A DNA stretch of 64,000 nucleotides from Ctenosaura bakeri (lineage: Eukaryota; Chordata; Lepidosauria; Squamata; Iguanidae). Position numbers and translations under genes: made by a program. The stretch's first letter is position 1. The number at the start of each line of letters is the position of its first letter. Below are positions 44,391 through 55,433 of this stretch, piece by piece. The DNA is taken from contig CAOLHI010001660.1 of NCBI GenBank assembly GCA_948474755.1, positions 248,001-312,000 on the forward strand, given 5' to 3'. The notes beneath the pieces were generated by a model. That model searched no databases. It had not been told where the DNA came from and saw nothing but the letters and a program-made list of their open reading frames with translations.

Positions 44391-46487
44391 TGGTATATTA
44401 CCTTACCTATACAATGCATATGGCTGGAATGGGATTGTAGAGAAAGAGGTCAGAGGGAGAGTAAATGAAGAAAATATTGAATGCAGTGCTGTGTTAGGTG
44501 AGATTTCTAAGTAAGCATGCAGATAACTGTAATCTTACAGTGCAAACTTATGCACGTCTTCTCAGAAATAAGCCCAACTGATTATTAAAGTGTATATAAG
44601 ACAGCACCTTTAACATGAATAGACTGCAGCTTTTTAACTACCTTTTGGTAATTAATTAACCCTTTTACAGATTCAGAATAAGTAAATGCTCTGTTAAAGT
44701 TTTGATTATATTCCTGATGATCTTAACCAGAATTGTATAATTGCTAGGTCATCACTAGGTACTGAAAAAGAGTAGATCCCATGGAACACAAATATAGAAA
44801 TAGATCCCGGTCCCTAAGAAATAGTTGCGGGCCCCAATAACCTTGCAAGCAGCAAAACTTCTCTACATATTAAGCTCACTTACTAGCCTGTACCATTGAT
44901 ACTGTGTCAGTAAAGTCCTCAGCTTTCTGGCAGCAGGTCATATGAACTTGGTGGGACTTACTTTTGAGTAGAAATGCATGGGATTCTGCTGTAAGTCTCT
45001 GTTAACTTGGTGGGACTTAGGCCATTTCCACATTAGACTGTTATAGTGCTATTATTCCACTTTCAGGACTCCACTGTAGAATCCTATAGAATCCTGGGGT
45101 TTGCGGTTTAGGGAAGGGCCTTTGAGGGTTCCATGGGATGTTGAAAGTGGAGTAACAGCACTATAACACTCTAGTGCTGAAATGGCCTTAGTATTAGCCT
45201 GTTCCTTCCTTAGATTTCAGTGAGACAGAACTGGTTAAGTCTGCAGCCCTACGCATTTAAATATAACACATTTCCATTGCACATGTGTGCAGGATGTTAT
45301 AGCACAGTGCGTACCATCATGTATGCAAAGTGTCACTTCTTCTAACGTGCTCCCTCCTTTGCTGTTAAGTAGAGCCAGAGGGAATGATAGTCCAGATTCC
45401 TAAACTTGGAACAGTAGCTTTTGGTTGTTGTGAATATAAGGACATTGCTCACATAGTCATGGGCTGCTGTCCCTCGGAGTAAGTCCCACTGAACTCCGTG
45501 GCCTTAACTTATGCGTAGACATGTATCAGATTGCACTATTAAGCTGCTTGATCTAGCCACTCTATGCATGCGTGGAATATATGAGTGACTGTTACATATT
45601 GATGGGAGAGAGTACTCATGAGTGCTCAGTTCATCAAAATGGAAAGTCATCTCTGATGTATTTGCTTATGCATTTTATTCTTTATATTATTCTGTTTGAC
45701 CTATTGAAAAGCTTCCAAGTGTATAGCAAAACAATATAGCAATAATTCTCAATAACTTTGATCAAACTCCCATCTTGTCTTCTCCTAATCCTATCTGTAA
45801 CCATCAAAAGTCCCTTTGAATTAAATTTGAGCTTTGCCAGGTCTCTAGCAAACAGGAGTTCTGGAGCTTAGGAATCCGACTTTCCTTTAGAATGGGGCAG
45901 GCAACTTTTGTCACCTGCCATGGAGTGCACCAACCCCCCCCATGGCTCCTAAAAACTCTTTTAAAAAGAAAAAAATGAAACTGTATGTGGCCAGGTCACT
46001 TCTTGTTTCAGGATTTTAGAAAGTGGGAGGTAGAATGTAGGTTGAACTTTCTAAATCCAAGATGTCTGCACTTTGCCCATTCCTGTTTTAGAATATTCTG
46101 GATCACCCAGTTCTATTTCTAACATGAACACCAACTCCTTTACATGAATTGTCTGAAACTTGCAATCTGGGGCTACATAAAGCATCACAACACCATAAGA
46201 GCAGTCCTCTGAGGTATACTGACATCCCTTACATGCGTGCGCGCACAAATATACACACACACATACACGTAACAGCAACAACAACCAGAAAATACTCCCT
46301 ATCTTCCCTTCTATAATCTATAATCTATAAAAGGGGCTCTTTCCCCCCAACTGCTAGGTTCTTTACTATCTCCGGTGCTAAGATGTATGTGAATATATGC
46401 ACCTGCTTATAAGTGTATACTGCTCCTGTGTGTGTGTGTGTGTGTTATATCTGAGTCAGTATCTTATATGGCCCTTACATAATAAGA
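44391..46487. other. Region of scattered short repeats
   Basis: Apart from the MITE at 45020, several fragments share the wording of a squamate repeat ('...AAGTAAGTCCCACTGAACTC...'): about 44530-44640, 44945-45010, 45195-45260 and 45465-45545. Nothing coding. An (AC)n run lies at about 46245-46270 and (TG)n at 46430-46445. Confidence 0.45.
45020..45187. mobile_element. Short palindromic GGCC MITE (copy 7), TSD TTA
   Basis: GGCCATTTCCACATTAGACT to CTAGTGCTGAAATGGCC, flanked by TTA at 45017-45019 and 45188-45190. Internally deleted on the right arm, with a local duplication (CTCCACTGTAGAATCC). Confidence 0.9.
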
Positions 46488-46675
46488 TTGTTGTTGTGTA
46501 CTTTCAAGTTGTTTCCAATTTATGGCAACCCTAAAACCTAAAGGTTTTCTGTGGCTCTGTGTGTATTATACGCCCAAGGTCACCCAGCAGGTTTCCATGG
46601 CTGAGTAGGGACTCAGACTCTGGTCTCCATGGTTGTAGTCAAATGCTCAAACCACTACACCACTCTGGCTCTCTC
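46488..46675 (-). mobile_element. Sauria SINE type, antisense, full length
   Basis: Starts at the antisense tail TTGTTGTTGTGTACTTTCAA, has CAAGGTCACCCAGCAGG and the antisense B/A boxes (GGGACTCAGACTCTGGTCTC, AAACCACTACACCACTC). Confidence 0.92.
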
Positions 46676-48045
46676 ATAATAAGATAGAGATTCATAATCC
46701 AACAGCCGAGTTTCCAGATCAGGCATCTCCATGGGCTGAACAAGCTAGGTCTGAGGAGGGTTGCAGTCCAATAATATCTGCAGAGCCACATATTCCCCAT
46801 CCCTGTTGAAGCTGAACCCAGAGCTATTGTGAAGCATTGGGCCAGCAAGAGGTGACGGAAGCTCATACAAATCAGCCAAGCCCAGCAGTCTGGAAAGGAG
46901 CCTGAGACCCGACTTTGTTGCATGTTTTTGTATCCTTCTCTGTAGTATAATCATTCATTGATTAAGGAGAATAACCATTGTAAAGTAGACAGATATAAAA
47001 AAAAATTAGTACTACTGAGCAAAATTCTGTAAAACTAAAGATTGCTGTAAGACAGAGCAGGACTAGGGCCTGAGTGAAGGGAAGGAAAATATGGGTAAGC
47101 TGTAAAGGGATGCAGTAGCACCAGTGAATGAGAAGACGGATCTAAGAATGGCAGGTGGTCAGGCAGCATTGGAAGAAGCCATAGGCAAAACAGAAGATCT
47201 CTGATGACAGTGGTGGCAGCCAGAAACAGAGACTCAGGCAGGAGAAGTAGCACCAGCAGCAGTGCCTCCAAATCTATGGCCTGGGTGAGCAGCTCTCCCA
47301 ATTCTTGGCCAAGTTCTGTACCTCCAAGAACAACTCACAAACATCTCCTAGGTTGGTCACTGAGGTGCATGTGACAGGAGAGGGCAGCCTCTGGATAAGG
47401 TCAAAACATGAAGTGGGACAGACACCTGGGGGTGAAGGTATGGCTGGTACATGGCAGGGACAGTTTGTTCTCCCTTCCCTTCAAAGACCTGAGGGACCTT
47501 AATGGAATGGATAAGCACATCTCCTCCCCCAAAATTATTTCCCTAGTGCTCAAAACCATTCTTGGCAGTCCAGGCCAATCCTTCCAACTCAAGGTGCTCC
47601 TCTATTTCTGTTTTCCATTCAGTAAGTTTCTGATGTGTTGTTGCTAAGGTAAACCTCGCCTTTCAAAAAAGAGTGGAGGAGAGAGAGAGGCAGAAACAGG
47701 TGTGTGTGTCCAGAGACTGGCTTGATTCCTCCCCTGCAGTTCTTTTAGGCTGGTGTCCAGGACCACTGTTGTGGCTTATGGCACTGGCTGCTTTCAGTCA
47801 AGGCTTCACTGCTGGATTGGTTATGTAAATACTGAAGCCCAGGCCTAGCCTCCTCACGGACTGAGCTCAGAGTCCCAGTTGCAACTGCAGCTTTTTAAGC
47901 AATTGTGCTCATCCAGACTCACTTCAGTGCAAGGCAGAGGCATTCAAACTGCTGGCCAGTAGTTGGGAGTCTGCATAGTTGGCTGAGCAATGCAGAGAGG
48001 GAGAGTTTCCTATTGTTCTGAGCTGACTCCATTATTGTACTACCA
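46676..48045. other. Unassigned DNA
   Basis: No gene recognised. A decayed palindromic MITE of the CTCCAGATGTTG type is possible at about 46690-46830. Confidence 0.45.
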
Positions 48046-48047
48046 TC

Positions 48048-48152
48048 CCAAGCATGAAAAAGTTACTTCTTTGAACAACAGCTCCCAGAGTCTTCCAACC
48101 AGTTTGGGACCTATAGTTCAGAAGAGTAATATTTCCAAGCTCCCCTGGATAT
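48048..48152. repeat. AAAGTAACTTTTC-family MITE
   Basis: CATGAAAAAGTTACTTCTTTG, AACAACAGCTCCCAGAGTC, then ACCTATAGTTCAGAAGAGTA and TTCCAAGCTCCCC: inverted ends typical of the family. Confidence 0.65.
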
Positions 48153-48354
48153 GCTTGGGATTTCTGTTATTTATTTGGCGCCATAATTTAAGATGTTGTT
48201 TTTGATTTAGAGCAGTGGTTCTTAACCTTTTTTTTTTTTAACCAGGGACTCTTTGCAAATATAATTTGGTGCTGGGGATATCCCCAACCTTTAACTCAAG
48301 ATTTTAAATTTAAATTTAGATTTAAATATTCAAATATTTATTTATTTATTAAAG

Positions 48355-48525
48355 GTTTCTGGAGACTAGGATTAAAATCTTCACTTAGGTACTGGGTGAC
48401 CTTGGGCAAGTCACATTCTCTCAACCTCTGAACAAATCTTGCAAAAAACAACAACCCTATGATAAGTTCACCTTAGGATTGCACATAAGCCGGAACTGAC
48501 TTGAAGGCACACAACAACAAAGTGA
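48355..48525 (+). mobile_element. Sauria SINE type, sense, nested in hAT
   Basis: GGTGACCTTGGGCAAGTCAC through GGAACTGACTTGAAGGCACA and (ACA)n. The 5' end is truncated at GGTTTCTGGAGACTAGG. Confidence 0.9.
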
Positions 48526-48557
48526 CACTGAAGGGGTAAGAGCTTTCTAGCCATCAT

Positions 48558-48742
48558 GTCTCTTCTTTGAAAACTGACTTATGGTGACCTTAAGGCAAAT
48601 CTGTGATGGGAGTTTTCATAGCAAGATTTGTTGCCTTTGCCTTTTGCTGAGGCTGAGAGAATGTGACTTGCCTGAGGTCACCCACTGGGTTTCCATGGCT
48701 GAGTGGGGATTTAAGACCTGCTCTCCAGATTCGTAGTCTGGG
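48558..48742 (-). mobile_element. Sauria SINE type, antisense, nested in hAT
   Basis: CTTATGGTGACCTTAAGGC, GCTGAGGCTGAGAGAATGTG, GGTCACCCACTGGG, GGGATTTAAGACCTGCTCTC. Faces the previous SINE, giving an inverted SINE pair 30 bases apart that could fold in RNA. Confidence 0.9.
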
Positions 48743-48769
48743 TGAATTCACATGCCTGCCACTGTGTTC

Positions 48770-49030
48770 CTTTTGTCAGAGAGGTTGCAGCAGGACAGGT
48801 GCAGGCACGCACACTGCTCCCTTGTTTGCAAATGAGGAAGCGATTTAGGAGTGTGCACATGCCTGCTGCCATGTCTCTTTCCTCAGGGATGTGGCAGCAG
48901 GTGGTGTGGGCAGCAAGGAACATGGCAGCAGGTGTGTGCATATGCCCAAACTGCTCTCTTTTTTGCAAATGAGGAAGCAGTTTGGGCGCACGCACGCACA
49001 TACACGCACACATACACACACACACACACG
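48770..49030. repeat. Triplicated block inside hAT element
   Basis: Three diverged copies of a unit of about 80 bases with CATGCCTGCYGCCATGT..., GGCAGCAGGTG and TTTGCAAATGAGGAAGC (about 48748-48845, 48850-48920, 48921-49000). Followed by an (AC)n microsatellite at about 49001-49029. Confidence 0.7.
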
Positions 49031-49604
49031 CTGCCATGTCCCTGTTGGTGTCCAGCAGTATGGCTTCACGGACCCATTGTGAGGGCTTCATGGACCCCAA
49101 GGGTCCACAGACCCCAGGTTAAGAGACACTGATTTAGAATCTTACATTTCTTTCAAGTCCTATACTTCCCTCCCCTGCAACTGCCACTATTTCTTTGATA
49201 AAACTGCAGACATTATTGTTCTGTGCATCCCATTTCATTTATAGCCTTGGATGCTTTTTCACCCAATGGGCAAAATGAATGTCATCTCATTGTTCACTTA
49301 CTTTGTTTGCAACTTAAAGATGGAATAGTTTAGAGGAAGAGAGACATGATCTCTCTTTACGTTGCAGGATAGCTTCATCTAGTTTCATGATAAGCCAGAA
49401 TTTGCCCAAACCAGATAAAAAGACCTAGAGAGAGGTTGTCTTGGTTCTGTACTTGATGACCAGGGAAATCCCAGGCTATGATAGCTTATCAGTGCTTTTT
49501 CATCTTTGACAAGAAAACTGATGTTATTCATTGCTTTGGTAAAACAACAACAACAACAACAATTCATCCTGTTGCTTGTTGCACTGATCGTTACTTTGTA
49601 TATC

Positions 49605-49885
49605 CTCCCACTTTCCTGATTTATCAGTAACAGTCCTGATTAATCCTCTGTCATTCCACATTTTGAAATGTCCGAATTTCTTTCTGTTTCTCCCACTTCC
49701 TCCATTGTTCTTTAACTTATTTCAGTGCTTACAAACTGAGTCCGATGTGCAACAGTCACTTGTACTCAATTCACTCAGTAGTGGGGACAGGAAAAGTTGG
49801 TTTCCCAGTAGGCTCAAGCAAGCAAATGGCTGCAGCCTCTCCTAGCTTGTGTGTTTTCCCTCATTAATAACTTTTGCCATACTTT
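49605..49885 (+). repeat. Dispersed repeat family E (copy 2)
   Basis: Same wording and order as 15735-16235, without the MITE: CTGATTAATCCTCTGTC, GGCTGCAGCCTCTCCTAGC, CTCATTAATAACTTTTGCCA. Confidence 0.65.
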
Positions 49886-49889
49886 AGGA

Positions 49890-50582
49890 CAATGGTTCTC
49901 AAACTATGCAGCACAACTCTGAGGGAGGGACATGATAGTTATTCAAGTTGCTCAAGAAAAGTCAGCCTGCAAGTACAGCAGATGTGGAAAAGAAGAACAA
50001 GTCTCTCTCACTCTCAAACTCTCTGACCATTTCCTCACTAGACTGTTGTAGCACTATTATTCCACTTTCAACATCCTATGGAATCCTGGGGTTTGCAAAC
50101 CCCAGGATTCCATAGGATGTTAAAAGTGGAATAATAGCACTATTACGGTCTAGTGTAGAAATGGCCTCTTTTCTCTCTTTCTCTCCCTCCCCCCTGCACC
50201 CTTGAAGACTGACTGGTCCCTGTAAAAGAGTGACATAAATCATATTTGTCCATTATACCTTTCTCCAACCTCAGACATAGGAAATATTGGCTTCCTTTTT
50301 AAAAATGCTTTTTCCATTCAGCTTCTCCAAATGTTCTGCCATTGACACACAAGGTAGATGTCCCTGAGTGGCAGTTTCTCAGGTGGTGGGGAGGGAAGTG
50401 AAAAAAGGAGGCAGAGAGAATGAGAGCTTAACATTAGTATGAAGGTGTGTGTGGCATAAGGAACCTGTGTGAGAGAAAGGGGGTGTAGGGTGGGCATGGA
50501 GGGCATGACATCAAGGGGGGAGCATGATGTCCACGTACAGATGTAAAGGGGGTCACAGGGGTAAAAAAATTGAGAACCACTG
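49890..50582. mobile_element. hAT element, perfect 8-bp TSD CTTTAGGA
   Basis: Left end CAATGGTTCTCAAACTATG, right end AAATTGAGAACCACTG. Identical 8-base flanks, CTTTAGGA, at 49882-49889 and 50583-50590. The GGCC MITE at 50025-50166 is nested inside. Interior has no transposase frame. Confidence 0.9.
50025..50166. mobile_element. Short palindromic GGCC MITE (copy 8), TSD TCT
   Basis: 142 bases: GACCATTTCCTCACTAGACT to CTAGTGTAGAAATGGCC, flanked by TCT at 50022-50024 and 50167-50169. Nearly perfect palindrome with almost no spacer (GGGTTTGCAAACCCC). Confidence 0.92.
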
Positions 50583-50964
50583 CTTTAGGAGGAATGTGAG
50601 AATAGCATGAAACTATAACTACATCTGAACATGTTTGGGTGCCCAGGTGAGAAGAAAAGCAAAATTCCTTGGGGGGAAAAAGAGAAAGTTGTACAGACAA
50701 AGTCACCTTATACATATACCACACTTAATAAATTGCAATCTTTTTGCTGTTTTGTGCCCTGAGAGTACTGTGGGTGTGAATAAACTTGTTTGCCTGTCAG
50801 GCTGTAGCAAACAGGGAATTTTAAAATCTGCTTCATACTGATCTAGAGGGACTTGTACATTTAAAGGATACAGGCATCCCGCATTTTTTGGTGACTCATT
50901 TTTTGACAATCTGCTCTTTCAACCATTGTAAATTAAAGACATGGACATTCTTTCAATGCAGGCT

Positions 50965-51080
50965 CTTCTCGTACATCAGTTCTTCTCCTAGGGAACATGA
51001 GGGAATTGCAGAGCCTCTGTAATTTCCTCATGTTGCATACAGAAAAAGGGAAGAGGAGAAGAACTGATGAAAAACTGGAT
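50965..51080. repeat. Foldback repeat
   Basis: A perfect 16-base inverted pair, CATCAGTTCTTCTCCT and AGGAGAAGAACTGATG, encloses a second imperfect pair, AACATGAGGGAATTGCAGAG and its near-complement. No target duplication seen. Confidence 0.65.
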
Positions 51081-51154
51081 TCTATTTTTCAACCAATTCC
51101 ACTTTCTGACAGTGCTCTAGTCCATAACGTGTCAGGTAAGCAGGCAATGCCTGT

Positions 51155-51475
51155 CACAGATTTTTTCATTCTCAGTGAGAGAGAATGCCTCACAATACAC
51201 TGGGACAATCCCTTGAGAAAATAGTCAAGTAGCACAACTTTTTACATTTAAGGACTCCTTTTTGTTTTGTTATTGTAAAAATGTGCATAAGAACATTCAG
51301 TTTTGTACAAATCTTTTTTTTGCACAAAACACATTTCGCACAGAAATTAGTGTATTTTCTTCAAAATAAGTTGTTTTTTTTCCACAAAAGAATGTTTTCA
51401 TAAGAAGTGTTCCAAAATTTGAAAAATCAGGAAAAAAGGCACAAACCTCTCATAATCTCACAGCAGAGAGAAAAA
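51155..51475 (+). repeat. Dispersed repeat family F (copy 2)
   Basis: Parallels 34058-34400: ATTCTCAGTGAGAGAGAATG, GAGAAAATAGTCAAG, TTTTTTGCACAAAACACAT, GCACAGAAATTAGTG. Possibly contiguous with the foldback just upstream. Confidence 0.55.
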
Positions 51476-51546
51476 CTAATATTATTCATCCTTGTGTGTC
51501 AGTTTGAAGTAAGTGAAAACTGACGCTATCACTATGTAAGGGATTA

Positions 51547-51630
51547 TAACATAGTTATATTTTGGACTACAACTTGAAGAATTCTAGGCGAAGTAGTCCC
51601 TAAAAGTATCTTTTTAGAGTTCTGTAGAGA
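51547..51630. repeat. AAAGTAACTTTTC-family MITE, decayed
   Basis: ATATTTTGGACTACAACTTG, AAGAATTCTAGGCG, then AGTAGTCCCTAAAAGTATC. Confidence 0.5.
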
Positions 51631-51685
51631 TCCAGTAATTAGAACACAAAAGAACATAGGATAAGACATATTCTATTAAAACTTA

Positions 51686-51887
51686 GGGCCTTTCTGCACT
51701 CCACCATTATAATGCTATTATTCCATTTTCAATATCCTATGGAATCCTGGGTTTTGCAGTTTAGGGAGGGGCATTTAGAATTCCCAGCCAGAGAGCTCTT
51801 GGGCCTCAGTAAACTACAAACTCCAGAATTCCACAGGATGTTGAAAGTGGACTAATAGCACTATAACAGTGGAGTGCAGAAAGGCCC
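51686..51887. mobile_element. Short palindromic GGCC MITE (copy 9), TSD TTA
   Basis: The best-defined termini of the family: GGGCCTTTCTGCACTCCAC and its complement GTGGAGTGCAGAAAGGCCC (two mispairs or fewer), flanked by TTA at 51683-51685 and 51888-51890. 202 bases. Confidence 0.95.
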
Positions 51888-51919
51888 TTAGTTGCAAAAC
51901 TACTGCTTTACGACCCAGG

Positions 51920-51920
51920 T

Positions 51921-51983
<63 letters not shown>
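51920..51983 (+). repeat. (TAA)n microsatellite, about 20 units
   Basis: Uninterrupted TAA repeats from about 51922 to 51980. The longest pure triplet array in the window, likely polymorphic. Confidence 0.95.
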
Positions 51984-51985
<2 letters not shown>

Positions 51986-52548
51986 TTGCATAATATGCCA
52001 AGACTTTGAATTTGCTTTGCTCTGAGCAGCCTTCTCCCTTTTCAAAGTGAACACAACACACCCCTTGTGGCTGAATCAAGCTTTCTAAAATCTTCATTTT
52101 GCTTCAGAGGCTCTCCTCTCCTCAAACTGCATTTTAAATCAGCTTTGTAATTAAACCCACAAAAGTCATTATTATTTTTTACTAGCCTGTTGTAGGTCAA
52201 GAACCTGCAAAGTCATGCTGGCCAGGGCTTGTTCCACCATTAGGTAGAGTGAACTTGTTGCTTCAGGAAGCTGGTAATAGGAGGAAAGGAGCTCTGTGTC
52301 ACACTGTTTGCTTTGTGTCTTGAACTGTCCTGCCACTATCCTATCTCATGTGGGCTGGAGCACATTGTTCAATGAATGCATGGTTGGGGGAAAAATTGAA
52401 GCCACTCCCACCCAATCCCATGGGAAGCAGCACCATGTGGTCAGTCCCAGAGCTGGCTGCAGAAAGGGGGGGACTGCCTTCTCTTAGCCAGGCAGTGTGG
52501 AAATGGAGACTGCTAGCCTCCAAACAGGCTGGTGAGGAAAACATGCCT

Positions 52549-52985
52549 TTATTTATTTATTTATAGATAGATAAATAAGAATATTTTAATGTTCTCAGGC
52601 TGACTTACAAGTAAAAATAATCAAATTAAAACAATAAAAAAACTAAAAGCATATTAAACATAATGACCAGTTAAAACTGATTTGAAAGATTAAAACATTT
52701 AAAATTATGGACATCAGTATTTGAGATTAATCAATGAGGGCCAAAGGCCTTGATGAACAGCCAGCTATTCATTTGGTGCCTAAAGGAAATCTGTGTTGGC
52801 CCCAGTCAGAACTCCGCGGGGAAGGAATTTCACAGTTGCGGTGCTATGGCTGGCAAGACCATCCCCTATGTCCCAACACAGGGCATTGACTACACTGGTA
52901 GGATACAAAGGAGGTCCCCCTCCAGCAGACCTGAGTCCTTTTGAAGGCATACAGAGAGAGTTCTTTCTCAAGATGGCTCTGTCTG
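52549..52985 (-). mobile_element. L2-like LINE 3' end, antisense
   Basis: (TTTA)n tail at 52549-52563, AT-rich 3' UTR, then CAGAACTCCGCGGGGAAGGAATTTCACAGTTG-type coding wording and GACTACACTGGTAGG. 5' truncated. Confidence 0.75.
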
Positions 52986-53094
52986 TCCAATTTGACATGA
53001 AAATGTATATGCTAAGCATTCAGCTATGCTAGGATGTTTCTGTCACCATCAACTGTTGTTTGATATTGACTAGTTTAGACAGTGGTAGAAATCA

Positions 53095-53215
53095 TGAGGC
53101 TCTTCAGATGTTGTTGGACTGCAGTTGAAGCAGCTTTTGCCAGTATAGCTGATGGTGAGGAATGCTGGGATTTGCAGTTCAACAGCATCTGGAGGGCTAC
53201 ATGATTCCCACCTCT
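53095..53215. mobile_element. Palindromic MITE ('CTCCAGATGTTG' family)
   Basis: CTTCAGATGTTGTTGGACTG against TTCAACAGCATCTGGAGGGC, with CAGTATAGCTGATGGTGAGG between. Same design as 42224-42345. Confidence 0.8.
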
Positions 53216-54463
53216 GACTTAAACCTTGGCTTTCTTGTAGAAAAAAATAACTGAAAATGTTCAGTGTTTCTGCAACAAATAAGTTTATTTGCAACAATAT
53301 GATTTTCTTTATATGAGTTTGTTTGCAAATACATGACATGGGCAGTAGTTGGAAGCAGGCAGTTTAACTCCCAAGAAGAACAATTTTTGCTGTTTTCCAT
53401 GACCAATTCCGGAAGGGAAGTTCACTCTGCCTCTTTTTACCTCTCTTCAAAGTTAATACACAGTGCAGTTCCTTTGGTTTCTTTTCACATAAAGTCCAGG
53501 GGAGGGAAAGAGAAATAGGGATGGCCCCATTCAGAAAAGGAATTGCCAAGTCAAGACCTTCATCTAGCAGTCAAGAGAGCATCTAGTGGCCAATTAGCCA
53601 GCAATTTTCCTAATACAGACAAAGGTAAAACCAGGCCAGACTTTTTCTTCCTTTAATAGACTGGGCTTTCAGTATTGCCTTAAGCCTTAAACATACAGTG
53701 CTAGACACAGTCATCCTAATCAACTGTTCCATACCCCGTAAAACCCCCAGATCATGGTTGTTTATGTGCAATAATTTGTACACATGTGTACATAAGGAAT
53801 ATAGTACACACGATACAGGTCTTTAATGGCTCTTCTACATGCTGCGTTACACATTGCACAATTCAGAATTGTCTCTGTCTCTGTCTCTCTCTCTTTTTCA
53901 TCTCAAGTAATCTCATAGGGCCTTAGTCTGGGTTGAGACCATTGTACTTGGGTTGGACAGGTTTAAACTTTCCCTCCAGTGATATTTTGCAGGATTCATC
54001 TCCCCACCACAGTTTTAAAAAGTAGAGGGGAATGCTTCCAGTAGCACCATTGAAGCCTCCACTTTCAAAGTCCTTTGCTAAAAGTGGTGCAAATTTTGGA
54101 GAGAGGAACTGGTGGGGAGGGTCAGTCCCTTCCATGCATTGATCCCAGTCTGGACAGGAATATTACATGCTTACAAAGAACAGAAATGCAAATGATCCTG
54201 AGCTGAACATAATGTATTTAATGTATAATCTGGTCTTTTAGCAAATGAGTTAGTTATAGTAGGGGTGGACAGGCCCCTAGGGCTGTTTTTGTGGCCCTCA
54301 GTTTTTTCTCACTTCTTGTATGCCCTTTTTCTGACCAAAAAATGGAGTAGGTTACAACTCTGAGGAGTAGAGTTGTAGAAGTAGAAGTTCGTCTTTTAAA
54401 TACCGGTAGGTTTCAGGCTCTGCTTTGGTACTGTTTAAGTTTTTAAAAAGCCTTGTTTTTCAG

Positions 54464-54609
54464 AAACAAACCTGGAGTTCTAGCCATGTTGGTGATGGCA
54501 GGTTTTGTTTTGTTTTTCCTTTTGGGAGTCCATCTATTGACCTCAGAGGGTTTCAGGGACAGAAGACTAGTCCCAAGGCCCATAGCAGTTGCCCATACAT
54601 CTGTTTATA
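54464..54609 (+). CDS. Candidate exon 2 with signal-anchor helix
   Basis: Acceptor CCTTGTTTTTCAG|A and donor TATA|GTAAGA bound 146 bases. In the frame continued from 43180-43244 they encode RNKPGVLA..., a 21-residue hydrophobic helix (about residues 27-47, VLAMLVMAGFVLFFLLGV), then a basic lumen-side stem rich in Arg and Pro (GFRDRRLVPRPIAV) up to residue 70, ending in phase 1. Positive charge before the helix predicts N-in, type II topology, as in Golgi glycosyltransferases and sulfotransferases. I recognise no specific family. The frame stays open past the donor to 54974 but without protein character. Confidence 0.5.
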
Positions 54610-55402
54610 GTAAGACACAGACAAAGAGATTAGTCCCAGTATCTGTACTCTTAAGTGGTTCCAATCAAAAGCCATTGTTAGCTATTATATCTTTTCACTC
54701 CAGTGGATTTTCTGTGGTAATAGGAAAAAACATGGTGGGAAAAAATGGGAAGGTTACAAATGGAGGACATCAACATCTGGATCCCTCTAAAACTTTATGT
54801 ATAAAGCTAAGCAATGGCACACAAAGGCGAAATTTCGACCTGCATGGCATAAATCTCTGCACATGGAGTTATGCACTGAATGTGCTACTCATGCTGAATG
54901 TCAAAGTCAGAGAACTGAATGCACACCCAAATGAGCAATCAAACATACAACTGAGTCTGCAGGCACTCAATTGAACTCATTCTTCCTTACCTTTGACTGC
55001 ATTGTTCCAGTGTGCAAAACACAGGGATTGTTAACAAAAGATCTTCAGTCACCTTTAGCTTGTAATCAGAAATGCAAACTGTTTCACTTAAGAACTGTTA
55101 TCATTCAGATTGCTAGAAAGAAATGAAAGAAACACCTAGCTTTGGCAGTTTCTTTATTCTCTGATTTCACTAGTGCTTGTCTGTTGCAAATCCTAGTATG
55201 TATGGAAAAGCCTTATTCCCCTCTCATTCACTTGTTAAAGAAAGGAGCCTCTTTTCAAACTGTTGTGGTGATCTAGTATAGGAGCAGGGAATATACAGCC
55301 CATGGACCAGAGGCAATCCCTAAGGAAGTTTTTCTGGACCCCATTTTCCCATCCCTCATTCTAGATAAGATCCTTAGTACATCATGTCTTTGCTCCCACT
55401 GT

Positions 55403-55433
<31 letters not shown>

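Larger units (their letters stand above)
48213..49131. mobile_element. hAT element with nested SINEs, 8-bp TSD
   Basis: Ends CAGTGGTTCTTAACC and GGTTAAGAGACACTG are flanked by ATTTAGAG (48205-48212) and ATTTAGAA (49132-49139), 7 of 8 identical. Two SINEs in opposite orientation are nested inside. The rest contains repeated GGCAGCAGGTGTGTGCA / GTTTGCAAATGAGGAAGCAG units (48770-48990) and an (AC)n run. No transposase remains. Confidence 0.82.
43245..54463 (+). other. Candidate first intron, 11.2 kb
   Basis: Starts GTAGGA and ends CTTGTTTTTCAG. Filled with repeats described separately (four GGCC MITEs, two hAT elements, four SINEs, an L2 end). No other exon with good splice sites and a coding look was noticed. 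Confidence 0.45.

Noticed and set aside
48001..49100. Repeated 80-base blocks looked at as a CRISPR-like array
   Set aside because: The blocks are diverged tandem units without uniform spacers, within a hAT element in a vertebrate genome.
54453..54974. 173-codon frame read as one protein
   Set aside because: It has no ATG at its start. Only the first part (to 54609) has protein character. The rest follows a good splice donor and looks like intron.
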